From contig CAMFHP010000058.1 of assembly GCA_945952225.1 (NCBI GenBank), positions 1 to 50,084 on the forward strand: a stretch of 50,084 nucleotides of DNA, given 5' to 3'. Shown in pieces: positions 25,349 through 33,811 of the stretch. How positions within the stretch are numbered: the stretch's first letter is position 1; each line of letters opens with the position of its first letter. The position numbers and the translations under genes are program-made. Source of the stretch: an uncultured Myxococcaceae bacterium. GTDB taxonomy: Bacteria; Myxococcota_A; Polyangia; Polyangiales; Ga0077539. The notes under the pieces were generated by a model, which had not been told where the DNA came from, made no database searches, and saw only the letters and a list, made by a program, of their open reading frames with translations.

Positions 25349-26584
25349 TCACGGGGTGAAATCTTCGGCCTTCGCGCGGTCGTCGTCGGTGCCTTCGGAG
25401 AGCCGCAGGTCGGCGCCGACGGCGTGCATCCCCTCGGTGCGTGCGCGGTGCAACTTCGCCATGAAGAGCGTGGCGTCGGCGACGATACAGCCTTCGAGGC
25501 GCGCGTGAGAGAGGTCGGCGTACGGGGCCTTCGCGCCCTGCAGCGACGCGCGCCGCAGGTCGGCCTTCACCGCGCGGAGCCCGTAGAGATCGGCCCCGGC
25601 GAAGCTCGCGTCGTGGGCGTGGGCACCGTCGAACGCGCACTCGCGGAGGGAGGCTCCGCGCGCATCGAGTCGGTCGAGCGTGGCCTCGCGCAGGTCGCTC
25701 TCGGGCAGCTCGACGCGGGCGAGCACGGCGCCGGTGAGGTCGGCCTTCTTGAAGCTCACGCGCGCGCCCTGCACGCCGTCGAAGCGCGCGTTCTGGAGCG
25801 AGGCTCCTTCGAAGCCCACGTTCACGAGCGCACAGCCGCGCCAGTCGGAGGCATCACCCGCGGCACCGTCGAAGAGGGTCTCTTCGAAGCGCGCGCCGGA
25901 GAGCTTCACGTCGGTGAGGTCGACGCCCGAGAAGTCTGCGCCGACGAAGCGCGCCTCGCGAAGATCGGCGCCCGCGATCGACGACGACGAGAGCGCGGTC
26001 TGCGTGAGGTCACAGCCTGCGAGCACCGCGCGGTCGAGGGTCACGCCTTCGAGCGACGCGCCGGTGAGCGTGGCGCCCGCGAGGGTCGCCCCCGTGAGGT
26101 CGCAGCCCGCGAGGGTGGCGCCCGAGAGGTCGAGTCCGCGGAGGTCGAGGCCCGCGAGGGAGGCACCCGAGAGGTCGGCCTCGGCGAGGGAGACGTGCTC
26201 CCAGGCACGCTGCGCGAAGCGGGCGGCGCCGAGCGACGCGCGACGGAAGGTGGCGCCCTCGATCCACGCGGCGCAGAGGTCGACGTCGGCGAAGTCGCTC
26301 TCGTCACAGAGCGCGTGGCGCAGGTCGGTGCCATCGAGCGCGCACGAGACCACCACGGCGCCGGTGAGCAGCGCGCCGTAGAAGCACGCGCCCGCGAGGT
26401 CGCACGCTTCGAAGTGGGCGCCGCGCAGAGAGGCGCGGATGAAGCGCGCGCCGCGGAGCGAACAGCGGACGAAGGTGGCGCCGTCGAGGTCGTGCTCGGT
26501 GAGGTCTGCGCGGTCGAGGGAAAGGTCCTCGAAGAGGCGCCCGACGGGACGGAGCGCGCCGTCGTTGGCGGGGGTGTCAGTCAT
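25349..26584 (-). CDS. Pentapeptide-repeat protein (second copy of the duplicated unit)
   Basis: 411 residues from ATG 26584 (MTDTPANDG); a longer frame to 26845 is antisense-like. After about 30 residues the whole protein is made of pentapeptide units centred on L/F with A at i-2 (ADLTEHDLDGATFVRCSLRG and on), about 70 in all, to residue 385. There is no signal or catalytic motif. It sits 43 bp after the membrane-protein gene and 17 bp before DUF3540. In T6SS loci such proteins accompany DUF2169, suggesting a scaffold or adaptor. It is a longer paralogue of the protein at 27223-27882. Confidence 0.87.
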   Translation of the reverse strand: MTDTPANDGALRPVGRLFEDLSLDRADLTEHDLDGATFVRCSLRGARFIRASLRGAHFEACDLAGACFYGALLTGAVVVSCALDGTDLRHALCDESDFADVDLCAAWIEGATFRRASLGAARFAQRAWEHVSLAEADLSGASLAGLDLRGLDLSGATLAGCDLTGATLAGATLTGASLEGVTLDRAVLAGCDLTQTALSSSSIAGADLREARFVGADFSGVDLTDVKLSGARFEETLFDGAAGDASDWRGCALVNVGFEGASLQNARFDGVQGARVSFKKADLTGAVLARVELPESDLREATLDRLDARGASLRECAFDGAHAHDASFAGADLYGLRAVKADLRRASLQGAKAPYADLSHARLEGCIVADATLFMAKLHRARTEGMHAVGADLRLSEGTDDDRAKAEDFTP

Positions 26585-26627
26585 CCGTTTCCCCGCGCGG
26601 CGAAGGGGTTTCGTGACGTGGGCGCCA

Positions 26628-27230
26628 TCAGCGTGCGGGCTCCCGATGTGCGCAGACGGGGCAGTCGCGACCCATCGCGTGCTGCATCGTGGGCAGAAGC
26701 CAGGCGCACCATCCGAGTTCGAGCGCCACGAGCACGGCGAGGCCGATGCCCGCGTGACGACGGGTGTAGTGCGCGATCGAAGGCTCGACGCCCAGGTCGG
26801 GATTCCCGTGTTGGAAGAAGCCCACGGCGGGATCGACGAGCGCACGCACGTAACGCCCCGCGAACATCGCGAGCACCAGCGGGAGCAGCGGTCCGACGGT
26901 GAAGAAGACCGTCCACCCGTCGATGTGGGGAATCAGCGTCACGAGCGCGATCAGCGTGTGCAGCGCGAGAAAGCCCACCACGCCTGCCGCCTGCGCGAGC
27001 TTCAGACGCGTCGGCACCGCAGTGCCCTTCACGTGCGCCTCGAACTCGCGCTGCGCCGCGCTCACCTCGCGCGGACAGAGCACCTCGTGAGACTCCTCCC
27101 GACCACGCACGCGCTCCGTCACCGACGCGGCGTGCGCCTCGCGCGCTTCGGCGAGCTCAGACTCCAACGCGGCGATGCGCTGGTGCGCAGCATCGAGGTC
27201 GTTGCGGTACTCGCCCACCGTGTCAGTCAT
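26628..27230 (-). CDS. Coiled-coil membrane protein, paralogue B
   Basis: 200 residues. The N-terminus VGEYRNDLDAAHQRIAALESELAE is almost identical to the paralogue at 27882-28472 and predicts a coiled coil. Membrane segments lie at about 80-98, 106-124 and 163-182, and the C-terminus ends DCPVCAHREPAR with a CxxC pair. The start overlaps the pentapeptide gene stop by 8 bp (ATGACTGA). I recognise no family. Its fixed position between pentapeptide genes in a T6SS island suggests an inner-membrane partner, effector or immunity protein. Confidence 0.8.
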   Translation of the reverse strand: MTDTVGEYRNDLDAAHQRIAALESELAEAREAHAASVTERVRGREESHEVLCPREVSAAQREFEAHVKGTAVPTRLKLAQAAGVVGFLALHTLIALVTLIPHIDGWTVFFTVGPLLPLVLAMFAGRYVRALVDPAVGFFQHGNPDLGVEPSIAHYTRRHAGIGLAVLVALELGWCAWLLPTMQHAMGRDCPVCAHREPAR

Positions 27231-27882
27231 CCGTTCCCACGACGGCGTCGGTGAGGTTCACCCCCGCGAGCACAGTCTGCGAGAGGTCGACATCGCGCAG
27301 CGAGGCGCAGGTCAGGTTCGAACCCGAGAGGTCGGCGCCCGTGAGCTCCGCGCCGTCGAACACGGCCTCGGGGCACGCGCAGAGGAGCATCCGCGCCCCC
27401 GTCAGCGAGGCATCACGGAGCGACGCCCCCACGAGCGCACACTCGATCATCGACGCCTCGTCGAGCACGGCCTCGTCGAGCACCGCGCGGGAGAGCACCG
27501 CCCCTTCGAAGCGCGCGCGCCAGAGACTCGCGCCCTCAAAGCGCGCGCCGAGGAGCGACGACCCGCGGCCGTCGGCGTCGAGCGCGAGGTCGGCCTCGTC
27601 GAGCGCGGCCCCGGTGAGGTCGGCCTGATCGAGTCGGCACGCGCGGAACACGGCGCCCGCGAGGTCGGCCTCCTGGAAGCGCGCGTGAGAGAAATCGACG
27701 CCCACGAAGCGTCCGTGCGCGAGGTCGGCGCCGCGGAGGTCGATGCCCGAGAGGTCGAGGTCACGCACGGTGCAATGCGCCAGCGTCCCTGCCTCGATGC
27801 GCGCGCGGAGGCGCTCGACGGTCGTGATCTCTTCAGGCGTGTCGTCGGGCAGGTCGAGCGGGGTTTCTTCTTCGGTGTCCAT
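27223..27882 (-). CDS. Pentapeptide-repeat protein (first copy of the duplicated unit)
   Basis: 219 residues. After an acidic start (MDTEEETPLDLPDDTPEEI) it consists of about 35 pentapeptide units (DLDLSGIDLRGADLAHGRF and so on) to the C-terminus. It is half the length of its paralogue at 25349-26584. The start codon overlaps the stop of the preceding membrane-protein gene, and its own stop overlaps the next membrane-protein start by 8 bp, so four genes are translationally coupled or nearly so. Confidence 0.85.
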   Translation of the reverse strand: MDTEEETPLDLPDDTPEEITTVERLRARIEAGTLAHCTVRDLDLSGIDLRGADLAHGRFVGVDFSHARFQEADLAGAVFRACRLDQADLTGAALDEADLALDADGRGSSLLGARFEGASLWRARFEGAVLSRAVLDEAVLDEASMIECALVGASLRDASLTGARMLLCACPEAVFDGAELTGADLSGSNLTCASLRDVDLSQTVLAGVNLTDAVVGTDD

Positions 27883-28472
27883 CAGCGGGCGGGCTCCCGG
27901 TGCGAGCAGGCGGGGCAGTCACTTCGCATCGCGTGTTGCATCGTGGGCACGAGCCACACGCTCCATCCGACTTCGAGCACCGCGAGCACCGCGAGACCGA
28001 TGCCCGCGTGGCGACGGGTGTAGTGCACGATCGAGGGAGGGCGTCCGTTCTCGGGGTCGCCGTGGTCGAAGAACCCGACGGCAGGGTCGACGAGCGCGCG
28101 CACGTAGCGCCCGGCGATCAGCGCGAACACCACGGGGAGCAGCGGCGCGAAGACGAAGAACACCGTCCACCCGTCGACGTGGGGCACGATCGTGAAGCGC
28201 GCGATCAGCGCGTGCACCGCGAGGAATCCCAGCACCCCGGCCCACTGCACGAGCTTCATGCGCGTCGACACGGCGGTGCCCTTCATGTGCGCTTCGAACT
28301 CGCGCTGCTCGGGGCCCACCTCGCGCGGCGGCGGAGCGTCATCTTCCCCGGCCCCACGGCGCGCGCGCTTCGTCGACGGGGCGGCCTTCTCCGCACGCTT
28401 CTCGGCGAGCTCGGATTCGAGCGCGGCGATGCGCTGGTGCGCGGCGTCGAGGTCGTTGCGGTACTCACCCAT
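27882..28472 (-). CDS. Coiled-coil membrane protein, paralogue A
   Basis: 196 residues, 6 bp after the VgrG stop. It shares with paralogue B the N-terminal coiled coil (GEYRNDLDAAHQRIAALESELAE), the EFEAHxKGTAV block, GWTVFF, AGRYVRALVDPAVGFF, YTRRHAGIGLAVL and a C-terminal DCPACSHREPAR. Three membrane segments are predicted. A Lys/Arg-rich insert (EKAAPSTKRARRGAGEDD) separates coiled coil and first membrane helix. No known family; it is the first gene after VgrG. Confidence 0.8.
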   Translation of the reverse strand: MGEYRNDLDAAHQRIAALESELAEKRAEKAAPSTKRARRGAGEDDAPPPREVGPEQREFEAHMKGTAVSTRMKLVQWAGVLGFLAVHALIARFTIVPHVDGWTVFFVFAPLLPVVFALIAGRYVRALVDPAVGFFDHGDPENGRPPSIVHYTRRHAGIGLAVLAVLEVGWSVWLVPTMQHAMRSDCPACSHREPAR

Positions 28473-28478
28473 GGGGGC

Positions 28479-31400
28479 TCACCCGAGGTCGATCTTCGCG
28501 CCGCTGACCTTCACGCCGCCGCTGCCGCTGATCGTGACCTTCGGGCCCGACACCTTGGCACCGCCGCCCGCGAGGTCGACCTTCGAGGCCGCGCCCTTGA
28601 GCGTCGTGTTGCTGCCGGTGAACTTCGCCGACGTGCCGCCCTTCGACACCGTGATGTTGCCCGCCGTGATCGCGATCTTCGAACCGCCGACCTTCGCCTC
28701 GACCTTGCTCCCGGCCTTCATCTTGATCGTCGCCGACGCGTCGACCTTCATGTCCGCAGTCTTCGCCTCGATCTTCGAGGTGCCGTGGAGCTTGATCTTC
28801 GCGGCCTTCGCCGAGATGAGCGGCCCGGCCTTCATCTTCATCGCCGCGGTCGCGGTGAGCGACATCGCGGCGGCGGTCTTCAGCGACATGGGCGCGTTGG
28901 CCTTCATCGCCGTGGTGGCGCCCGAGAAGGTCTTGAAGCGCGCGTCGCTCTTCGCGTCGATGAGCGCCGCCGACGTGACGAGCGCCTTCACCGTGCCCGA
29001 GAGCTCGACGCGCCCCGACGAGTGCACCACGGCCTTCGAGGGGCTGCCCACCATCGCCATGCTCTCGGCCACGAGGGCCGCGCGCGCGCCGCCCACCACC
29101 GCGTTGCCGACGCCCACGAGCCCTGCGGTCACGTCGGCCACCTGCACGTTGTAGGGCTTGCCCATCGCCCCGAAACCACCGCTCACGCGACCGAGCGCGC
29201 CCATCGCGTTGGCCACGGCGAACTTCTCCATCACGATGCCCGCGGCGCCCACGGCGGCGATGGTGCCCGAGGCCTTCGAGAGCGCGCTCATCAGCGTGCC
29301 GACGGCCTTCGATCCGTCTTTGTAGGCCTTGTAGGTCTTGAGCGCGGTCTTCATCCCATCGGCGGCCACGTTGCCGTAGCGACGCGCGCGACCGCCCGCG
29401 TCGTTGTCCTGGTTGAACGTGTCGAGACCCGCCTCGGCGGCGCGTGCGGCCTCCTCCTGCGCGGCGACGTTCTGCCCGAGCGTGTTCTTCGCGTTCGTGT
29501 CGGCGGTGGTCGCGTCGGCGACGAGCGTGTTGGTCGCCGTCTCGGTGGTCGCGTAGTTCTGCTGCGCGGTCGTGTTGCGCGCCATCGCCTGGTGGTAGTT
29601 CGCGCAGCACGGCTGGTTCGCCATGCCCGGAAGGATCATCAGGTGCACGGCGGCGCAGCCGTCTTCGGCAGCGCGCAACTCGGCCGCGGCGGCGTCGCGC
29701 TCGGCGCGCACCGGGGCCATGCGCTGGGCCTGCGTGGCCTTCGCGCGGGCCAGCTCGGCGCCGGTGCGCACGGTGTCGCCCGTGTAGGCCTTGGCGCGCG
29801 CCTCGTACTCCTTCTGCTTCGTGTCACGCCAGTTCTTCCGGGCGTTCATCACGTCCTTCGAGACGTCGGCGACGGCGTCGAGGGCGCCCTTCACGTTGTC
29901 GAAGGTGAAGTTCTTCGCCGCGCCCGCGTAGCCCGTGATGTCCGTGCCCGCGAAGAACTTCGCGGTCGCGCTGAACAGGTTGGCCGCGTCGGTCGCCGTG
30001 GTGGCCACCTGCCCCGCGACGGCGCTCCACGACTCCGTGGTGGCGAGCATCGCGCCGTCTTCCGGGCTGTTCGGCGCACCGAGCTGAAACGTCGTGTCCG
30101 AGTGGGGAATGGAGATCTTGAGGCGATGACTCCCTTCGGTGTCATCGAAGTTCATCTCGTTGCCGCCGCCCGTGCGGATGATGTTGCGCGCGTTGTTGCC
30201 CTTCGTCACGGGAGAGCCCGTGCCGGGGTTCGGCACCGTGCCCACGATGATCGGGCGGTCGGGGTCGCCGTTCACGCACGTGAGGATCACCTCGATGCCC
30301 GCGCGCAGCGGAAAGTGCATGCCGTAGCCCGGTCCCGCGTGGGGCTGCGCCATGCGCACGAGCCGCGAAGCCTGGCCCTCGCCGCGCTTCGCCGTGTCGT
30401 ACATGAACTTCACGCGGTAGCGCCCGTCGTCGTCGATGTCGGCGTACTGCGAGCGCGCGCCCGCGTCGACGATGCCCGTCACCACGCCCGGCACGATGGG
30501 CTTCACCGTGCGCCGCGCGGGGCGCCACACGACCTCCTTCGGAATAGCCGTGAACGTGTTCTCGTAGGCCACCATGCGGTCGACGAGGCCGCCGAAGACG
30601 GGCTGACGGATGAAGTGCTCCACCCGCGTCACGAGGAGCGCCGTGTCGCCGCGGGGATGGCCGTCGAGCGCGAAGTGACGGCCCGCTTCGATCGCCGTCA
30701 CGTTGCTGCGGCCGGTGTACGTCCAGCGCGTCGCGAGGAGCTCCTCGGCGCGCACGCGGGCGAAGCGCGAACCCTCTTCGGGGGTCTTGAAGTGCGTGCC
30801 GTACTCCACCACCTCGCCCGCGGCGCCGTCGACGATGGTGGCCCCGGCGGCCATGTCCTGGCCCGGCGTGCGGTAGTTGTAGTCGCGCACGGTGTAGCGC
30901 CCGGGGAGCGCGCGGGTCTCGCACTCCAGCGCGTACACCCGCAGGTCGCCCATCTCATGCGTGTGATGGGCCTGCCACGGCAGCGTCTCGCCCTCGACGG
31001 GCTTGAGCACCTCGTTGGCATCGCTGAAGACGATCTTGTCCTTCTCGCCGTGTTCGAAGAAGTACGTGATGCCGTAGTGCTCGGCCTGACGCGAGACGAA
31101 GTTCAGGTCCGTCTCCTGGTACTGCACCACGAACTCGCGCTTCGGGTACTTCTTCGTGAGCCGGAACTCCACGTCGGCGCCCGCGCGCAGACCGCTGCCC
31201 TTGAGCTTCAGCTCGATGAGCTCCTTCACGTCGAGATCCATGAAGATGTCGACGGTCTCGCTGAGCGTGAGGCGGAACGCGCGCGGCACGAAGTGGATGC
31301 GCCAGGCCGTGTACTCCATCGCGCCGTCGAGGGTCACGTCGTGCACCGAGGCCACGATGCCCCGCACGCGACGGACCTCTTCGTCACGGCGCCAGAACAC

Positions 31401-31580
31401 CAGCGAGCCCGGTCCCGTCACGAGCGCGTCGGTGTCGATGGCCGAGCGATCGCGGGCCGCGAGCACGACGTGAAAGTGAAAGAGCTGCGAGCACTCTTCG
31501 ACGCCCGAGAGCTCGAAGACCTCGACGTCGGCGGGGTCGAACGCGTCGCACTCGAAGGTCACGCGAAGGTCGGCGGTCAT
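28479..31580 (-). CDS. vgrG: T6SS spike protein VgrG (TssI), extended
   Basis: 1033 residues, GGAGGAG before the ATG. Residues 1-340 form the gp27-like base (FHFHVVLAARD, YFFEHGEKDKIVFSD). The OB-fold gp5 region is at about 380-450 (DIDDDGRYRVKFMYD, LRAGIEVILTCVNGDPDRP). A VgrG-type needle start follows (NIIRTGGGNEMNFDDTEGS, about 467-485). From about 520 to 860 there is a long helical, Ala-rich insertion with a Cys motif (GCAAVHLMILPGMANQPCC), then a Lys/Gly/Ser-rich repetitive beta tail to the end (SKIEAKTADMKVDASATIKM). A standard VgrG is about 600-750 residues, so the insertion may be a cargo or structural domain. It is the second gene of the minus-strand cluster; no T6SS sheath, tube or baseplate gene is in the window. 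Confidence 0.92.
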   Translation of the reverse strand: MTADLRVTFECDAFDPADVEVFELSGVEECSQLFHFHVVLAARDRSAIDTDALVTGPGSLVFWRRDEEVRRVRGIVASVHDVTLDGAMEYTAWRIHFVPRAFRLTLSETVDIFMDLDVKELIELKLKGSGLRAGADVEFRLTKKYPKREFVVQYQETDLNFVSRQAEHYGITYFFEHGEKDKIVFSDANEVLKPVEGETLPWQAHHTHEMGDLRVYALECETRALPGRYTVRDYNYRTPGQDMAAGATIVDGAAGEVVEYGTHFKTPEEGSRFARVRAEELLATRWTYTGRSNVTAIEAGRHFALDGHPRGDTALLVTRVEHFIRQPVFGGLVDRMVAYENTFTAIPKEVVWRPARRTVKPIVPGVVTGIVDAGARSQYADIDDDGRYRVKFMYDTAKRGEGQASRLVRMAQPHAGPGYGMHFPLRAGIEVILTCVNGDPDRPIIVGTVPNPGTGSPVTKGNNARNIIRTGGGNEMNFDDTEGSHRLKISIPHSDTTFQLGAPNSPEDGAMLATTESWSAVAGQVATTATDAANLFSATAKFFAGTDITGYAGAAKNFTFDNVKGALDAVADVSKDVMNARKNWRDTKQKEYEARAKAYTGDTVRTGAELARAKATQAQRMAPVRAERDAAAAELRAAEDGCAAVHLMILPGMANQPCCANYHQAMARNTTAQQNYATTETATNTLVADATTADTNAKNTLGQNVAAQEEAARAAEAGLDTFNQDNDAGGRARRYGNVAADGMKTALKTYKAYKDGSKAVGTLMSALSKASGTIAAVGAAGIVMEKFAVANAMGALGRVSGGFGAMGKPYNVQVADVTAGLVGVGNAVVGGARAALVAESMAMVGSPSKAVVHSSGRVELSGTVKALVTSAALIDAKSDARFKTFSGATTAMKANAPMSLKTAAAMSLTATAAMKMKAGPLISAKAAKIKLHGTSKIEAKTADMKVDASATIKMKAGSKVEAKVGGSKIAITAGNITVSKGGTSAKFTGSNTTLKGAASKVDLAGGGAKVSGPKVTISGSGGVKVSGAKIDLG

Positions 31581-31598
31581 GTCATCTCCTCCGGTCGG

Positions 31599-32219
31599 TC
31601 ACTTGCCCGCGAGCTTCGCGAGTTCGGGGTTCGGAATGCGGCGTTCGAAGTCCACCCAGATGCGCGCGTCCTGACGGCAGTCGTACTGGCGGCACACGAT
31701 GGGGCGGTGGTCGCGCACGCCGCAGGTCTTCGTCGCGGGGTCGCAGTGTGAGCACCACCCGTCGTCGCGGTGCTTGATCTTGTAGGGCTGCGCGAAGTCC
31801 CAGCGCACCACGCCCTCGGCCACGTCCTGGCGCGAGAGGTTGAACTCCAGCCGACAGCACGCCGCGTGGCAGAGCCCCATGCGCTGGAGGCAGTCGATGT
31901 CGACGGGCTCCACGTCGTACTTGTCCGACTCGTCGGGGAACACCTGCGCGCCCTGCCACTGCTCCATCGCCTCGTCGGTCGTGGACTTCATCGCAGCGGC
32001 CTTGCGACGCTCGAACTCCTTGAGCGGAATCACACCGCGCGCGATGAGCAGCTCGGTGAGCGCGTAGAGGTGCGCCTGCGCCTCGACGCCCTGGAGCAAC
32101 GCGGTGCCCACGGCGCCGTGCAGAAACGCGAGCCCCGCCCCCACCTCGGCGCGCGGAACAGACTCGTCGGCCATCGCCCCCGCGGCGTCGGTGCCGCCCT
32201 TCTCGGTGCTGTCAGTCAT
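31599..32219 (-). CDS. YkgJ-like Cys-cluster protein
   Basis: 206 residues from ATG 32219 (MTDSTEKGG). The C-terminal half matches the YkgJ/zinc- or iron-chelating family: CLQRMGLCHAACCRLEF, then CSHCDPATKTC and RPIVCRQYDC. Eight or more Cys could bind a metal. The N-terminal 110 residues are helical and hold LHGAVGTALLQGVEAQAHLYALTELL and an ERRKA segment. It lies 18 bp before VgrG on the same strand, so it is likely the first gene of the operon. In T6SS islands its role is unknown; modification or maturation of a cargo protein is one guess. Confidence 0.83.
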   Translation of the reverse strand: MTDSTEKGGTDAAGAMADESVPRAEVGAGLAFLHGAVGTALLQGVEAQAHLYALTELLIARGVIPLKEFERRKAAAMKSTTDEAMEQWQGAQVFPDESDKYDVEPVDIDCLQRMGLCHAACCRLEFNLSRQDVAEGVVRWDFAQPYKIKHRDDGWCSHCDPATKTCGVRDHRPIVCRQYDCRQDARIWVDFERRIPNPELAKLAGK

Positions 32220-32311
32220 CGTAGGAAGCGCACACTCGCCGTAGCGCTCGCACGCTGTCAACGGCCGTTGGTGCGAAGCGTTGCGCACGCTACGATCGCG
32301 CCCCCCGAGTC

Positions 32312-33808
32312 ATGCAATTCTCCAATCGCCACGGGACGCGCTTCGAACTGGTCATCCACCCGACGGCCGCGGTCTCGACCGCCGTGCCGATTCCCTACGC
32401 GGGCCCGGAGGCGTTCCTCGGGACGTTCACCGCGGCGCAGCGCGCGGAGATGCTCCGCAGCCTCGGCGCCAACGCGCGCTTTCCCACCGTCGACAACGCG
32501 CTCCTCCGCAACCTGCAGAACGACGCGCTCGCGACCACCACGCTCGCGCGCCTCCTCCGCACGCGCCAGATCGCGTTCAGCGTGCCCGGCGCGCAGCGCA
32601 CCACGCAGGTGCCCGCCACCGCCGCCGCCGCGCCCTCGGCGCCCGCCGAACGCCCGCAGGAGGCCGCCCGTCAGGCCCCGCGCGAAGAGGTCGTGTGCGA
32701 GCTCATGGCCGCGCAGATCTCGTGCTCGCACAAGGGACGCAAGGCCAACCGCGAGGGGCACCTCGAAGTGGTGCCGGGCCGCGACGACGACGGCATCAAG
32801 CTCGAGGCCACGATCCGCGGCGGCTGCGGTCATCACCCGCGCTGGCAGATCAAGGCAGACAAACACTCCGAGACGAAGTCTGGCGCGCGTACGAGCTTTC
32901 TCGCCCAAAACTGGCCCCTGAAGTCCCTGCTCATCTTCGAGGTGCTGCCGCGCACCTACCAGGTAGACGTCGACTGCTGCTCGGGGATGTCGAAGCGCTT
33001 CACGGTGAAGGCCTATCCCATCGACCAGTGGTCGGTGACGGCGAACATCGACTTCAAGAAGCCCCCGACGCAGTGGGAGTTCGAAGCGAAGATCACCCCC
33101 TGGGACGAGGCCGGCACCGAAGACACGGGGCTCAAGCTCAAGTCGGGCATCCTCCACGCGCTCACCGACAAGAAGAAGCAGCTCGATTACGCGCTCGAGA
33201 AGGTGCTCAAGCCCCTGCTCGCGAAGGAGCCCGAGTGGGAGTTCTTCAAGACGAAGTTCACCTTCAAGGGCCAGTGGGTCGAGTGCGAGACCGACCACCG
33301 GTGCTTCTACAAGTACGAAGCCACCCTCGCGCTCGATCCGCTGGTGAAGGGCTCGTTCACCATTCCCTTCGGACCCACGGGGGCCATTCCGCCGTGGATC
33401 AAGAAGTGGTCGACGGACCTCATCGGCGACCTCTACCTCTACGTGCAGTTCGGCGGTGAGGTGGGGCTCAAGGGCAAGTGGTCGCGCACGACGCCCGACA
33501 CCACCGCGGCCGAGGTCTCGGGCAGCGGCAAGGTCGGCGTGAAGGTCGGCGGAAGCCTCTTTCTGATGAAGCGCGGCGCGCTCAACCTCGACGTGAACGG
33601 CGGCACGGAGATCAGCGCCGAGGTCACCGCGCCCGTCGAGCGCAAGCCCGCGGTGAGCTTCGACCTCAAGTGGGGCGGCATCGAGGTGGAGCTCACCATC
33701 GAGGCCGCGTGGGGCATGGTGGAGTACAAGCGCAAGTGGAAGGCCGTCGAGGGCGGGTCGTTCTTTCAACAGCCCAAGGTGTGGCATCCGCTCGGTGAGG
33801 GCGCCTGA
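32312..33808 (+). CDS. Unrecognised beta-rich protein of the T6SS island, candidate cargo
   Basis: 498 residues, divergent from the YkgJ-like/VgrG operon. Residues 1-95 form a small helical domain (FTAAQRAEMLRSLGANARFPTVDN). A Pro/Ala linker (about 100-125) precedes a region opening VCELMAAQISCSHKGRKANREG, with conserved-looking Cys/His (GGCGHHPRW, DVDCCSG). The C-terminal 250 residues are Trp/Lys-rich antiparallel strands with a hydrophobic GPTGAIPPWIKKW turn and an amphipathic strand series (GEVGLKGKWSRTT to MVEYKRKW) that could form a barrel. No signal peptide. A spike cargo with a pore-like C-terminus is possible but unproven. The start lacks a clear Shine-Dalgarno; TACGAT lies 15 nt upstream. 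Confidence 0.8.
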   Translation: MQFSNRHGTRFELVIHPTAAVSTAVPIPYAGPEAFLGTFTAAQRAEMLRSLGANARFPTVDNALLRNLQNDALATTTLARLLRTRQIAFSVPGAQRTTQVPATAAAAPSAPAERPQEAARQAPREEVVCELMAAQISCSHKGRKANREGHLEVVPGRDDDGIKLEATIRGGCGHHPRWQIKADKHSETKSGARTSFLAQNWPLKSLLIFEVLPRTYQVDVDCCSGMSKRFTVKAYPIDQWSVTANIDFKKPPTQWEFEAKITPWDEAGTEDTGLKLKSGILHALTDKKKQLDYALEKVLKPLLAKEPEWEFFKTKFTFKGQWVECETDHRCFYKYEATLALDPLVKGSFTIPFGPTGAIPPWIKKWSTDLIGDLYLYVQFGGEVGLKGKWSRTTPDTTAAEVSGSGKVGVKVGGSLFLMKRGALNLDVNGGTEISAEVTAPVERKPAVSFDLKWGGIEVELTIEAAWGMVEYKRKWKAVEGGSFFQQPKVWHPLGEGA

Positions 33809-33811
33809 GCG

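Larger units (their letters stand above)
25349..28472 (-). repeat. Tandem duplication of a two-gene unit
   Basis: The order is membrane A (27882-28472), pentapeptide 1 (27223-27882), membrane B (26628-27230), pentapeptide 2 (25349-26584). Membrane A and B are clear paralogues. The pentapeptide proteins share repeat type but differ in length. The string CGGATGACTGACAC occurs at both the membrane B start and the pentapeptide 2 start, a possible duplication scar. Confidence 0.8.

Noticed and set aside
27900-31751. 1283-residue plus-strand open frame
   Set aside because: Antisense to VgrG and the membrane protein; composition is Arg/His/Val/Gly-rich with no motif, while the minus-strand VgrG is unambiguous.
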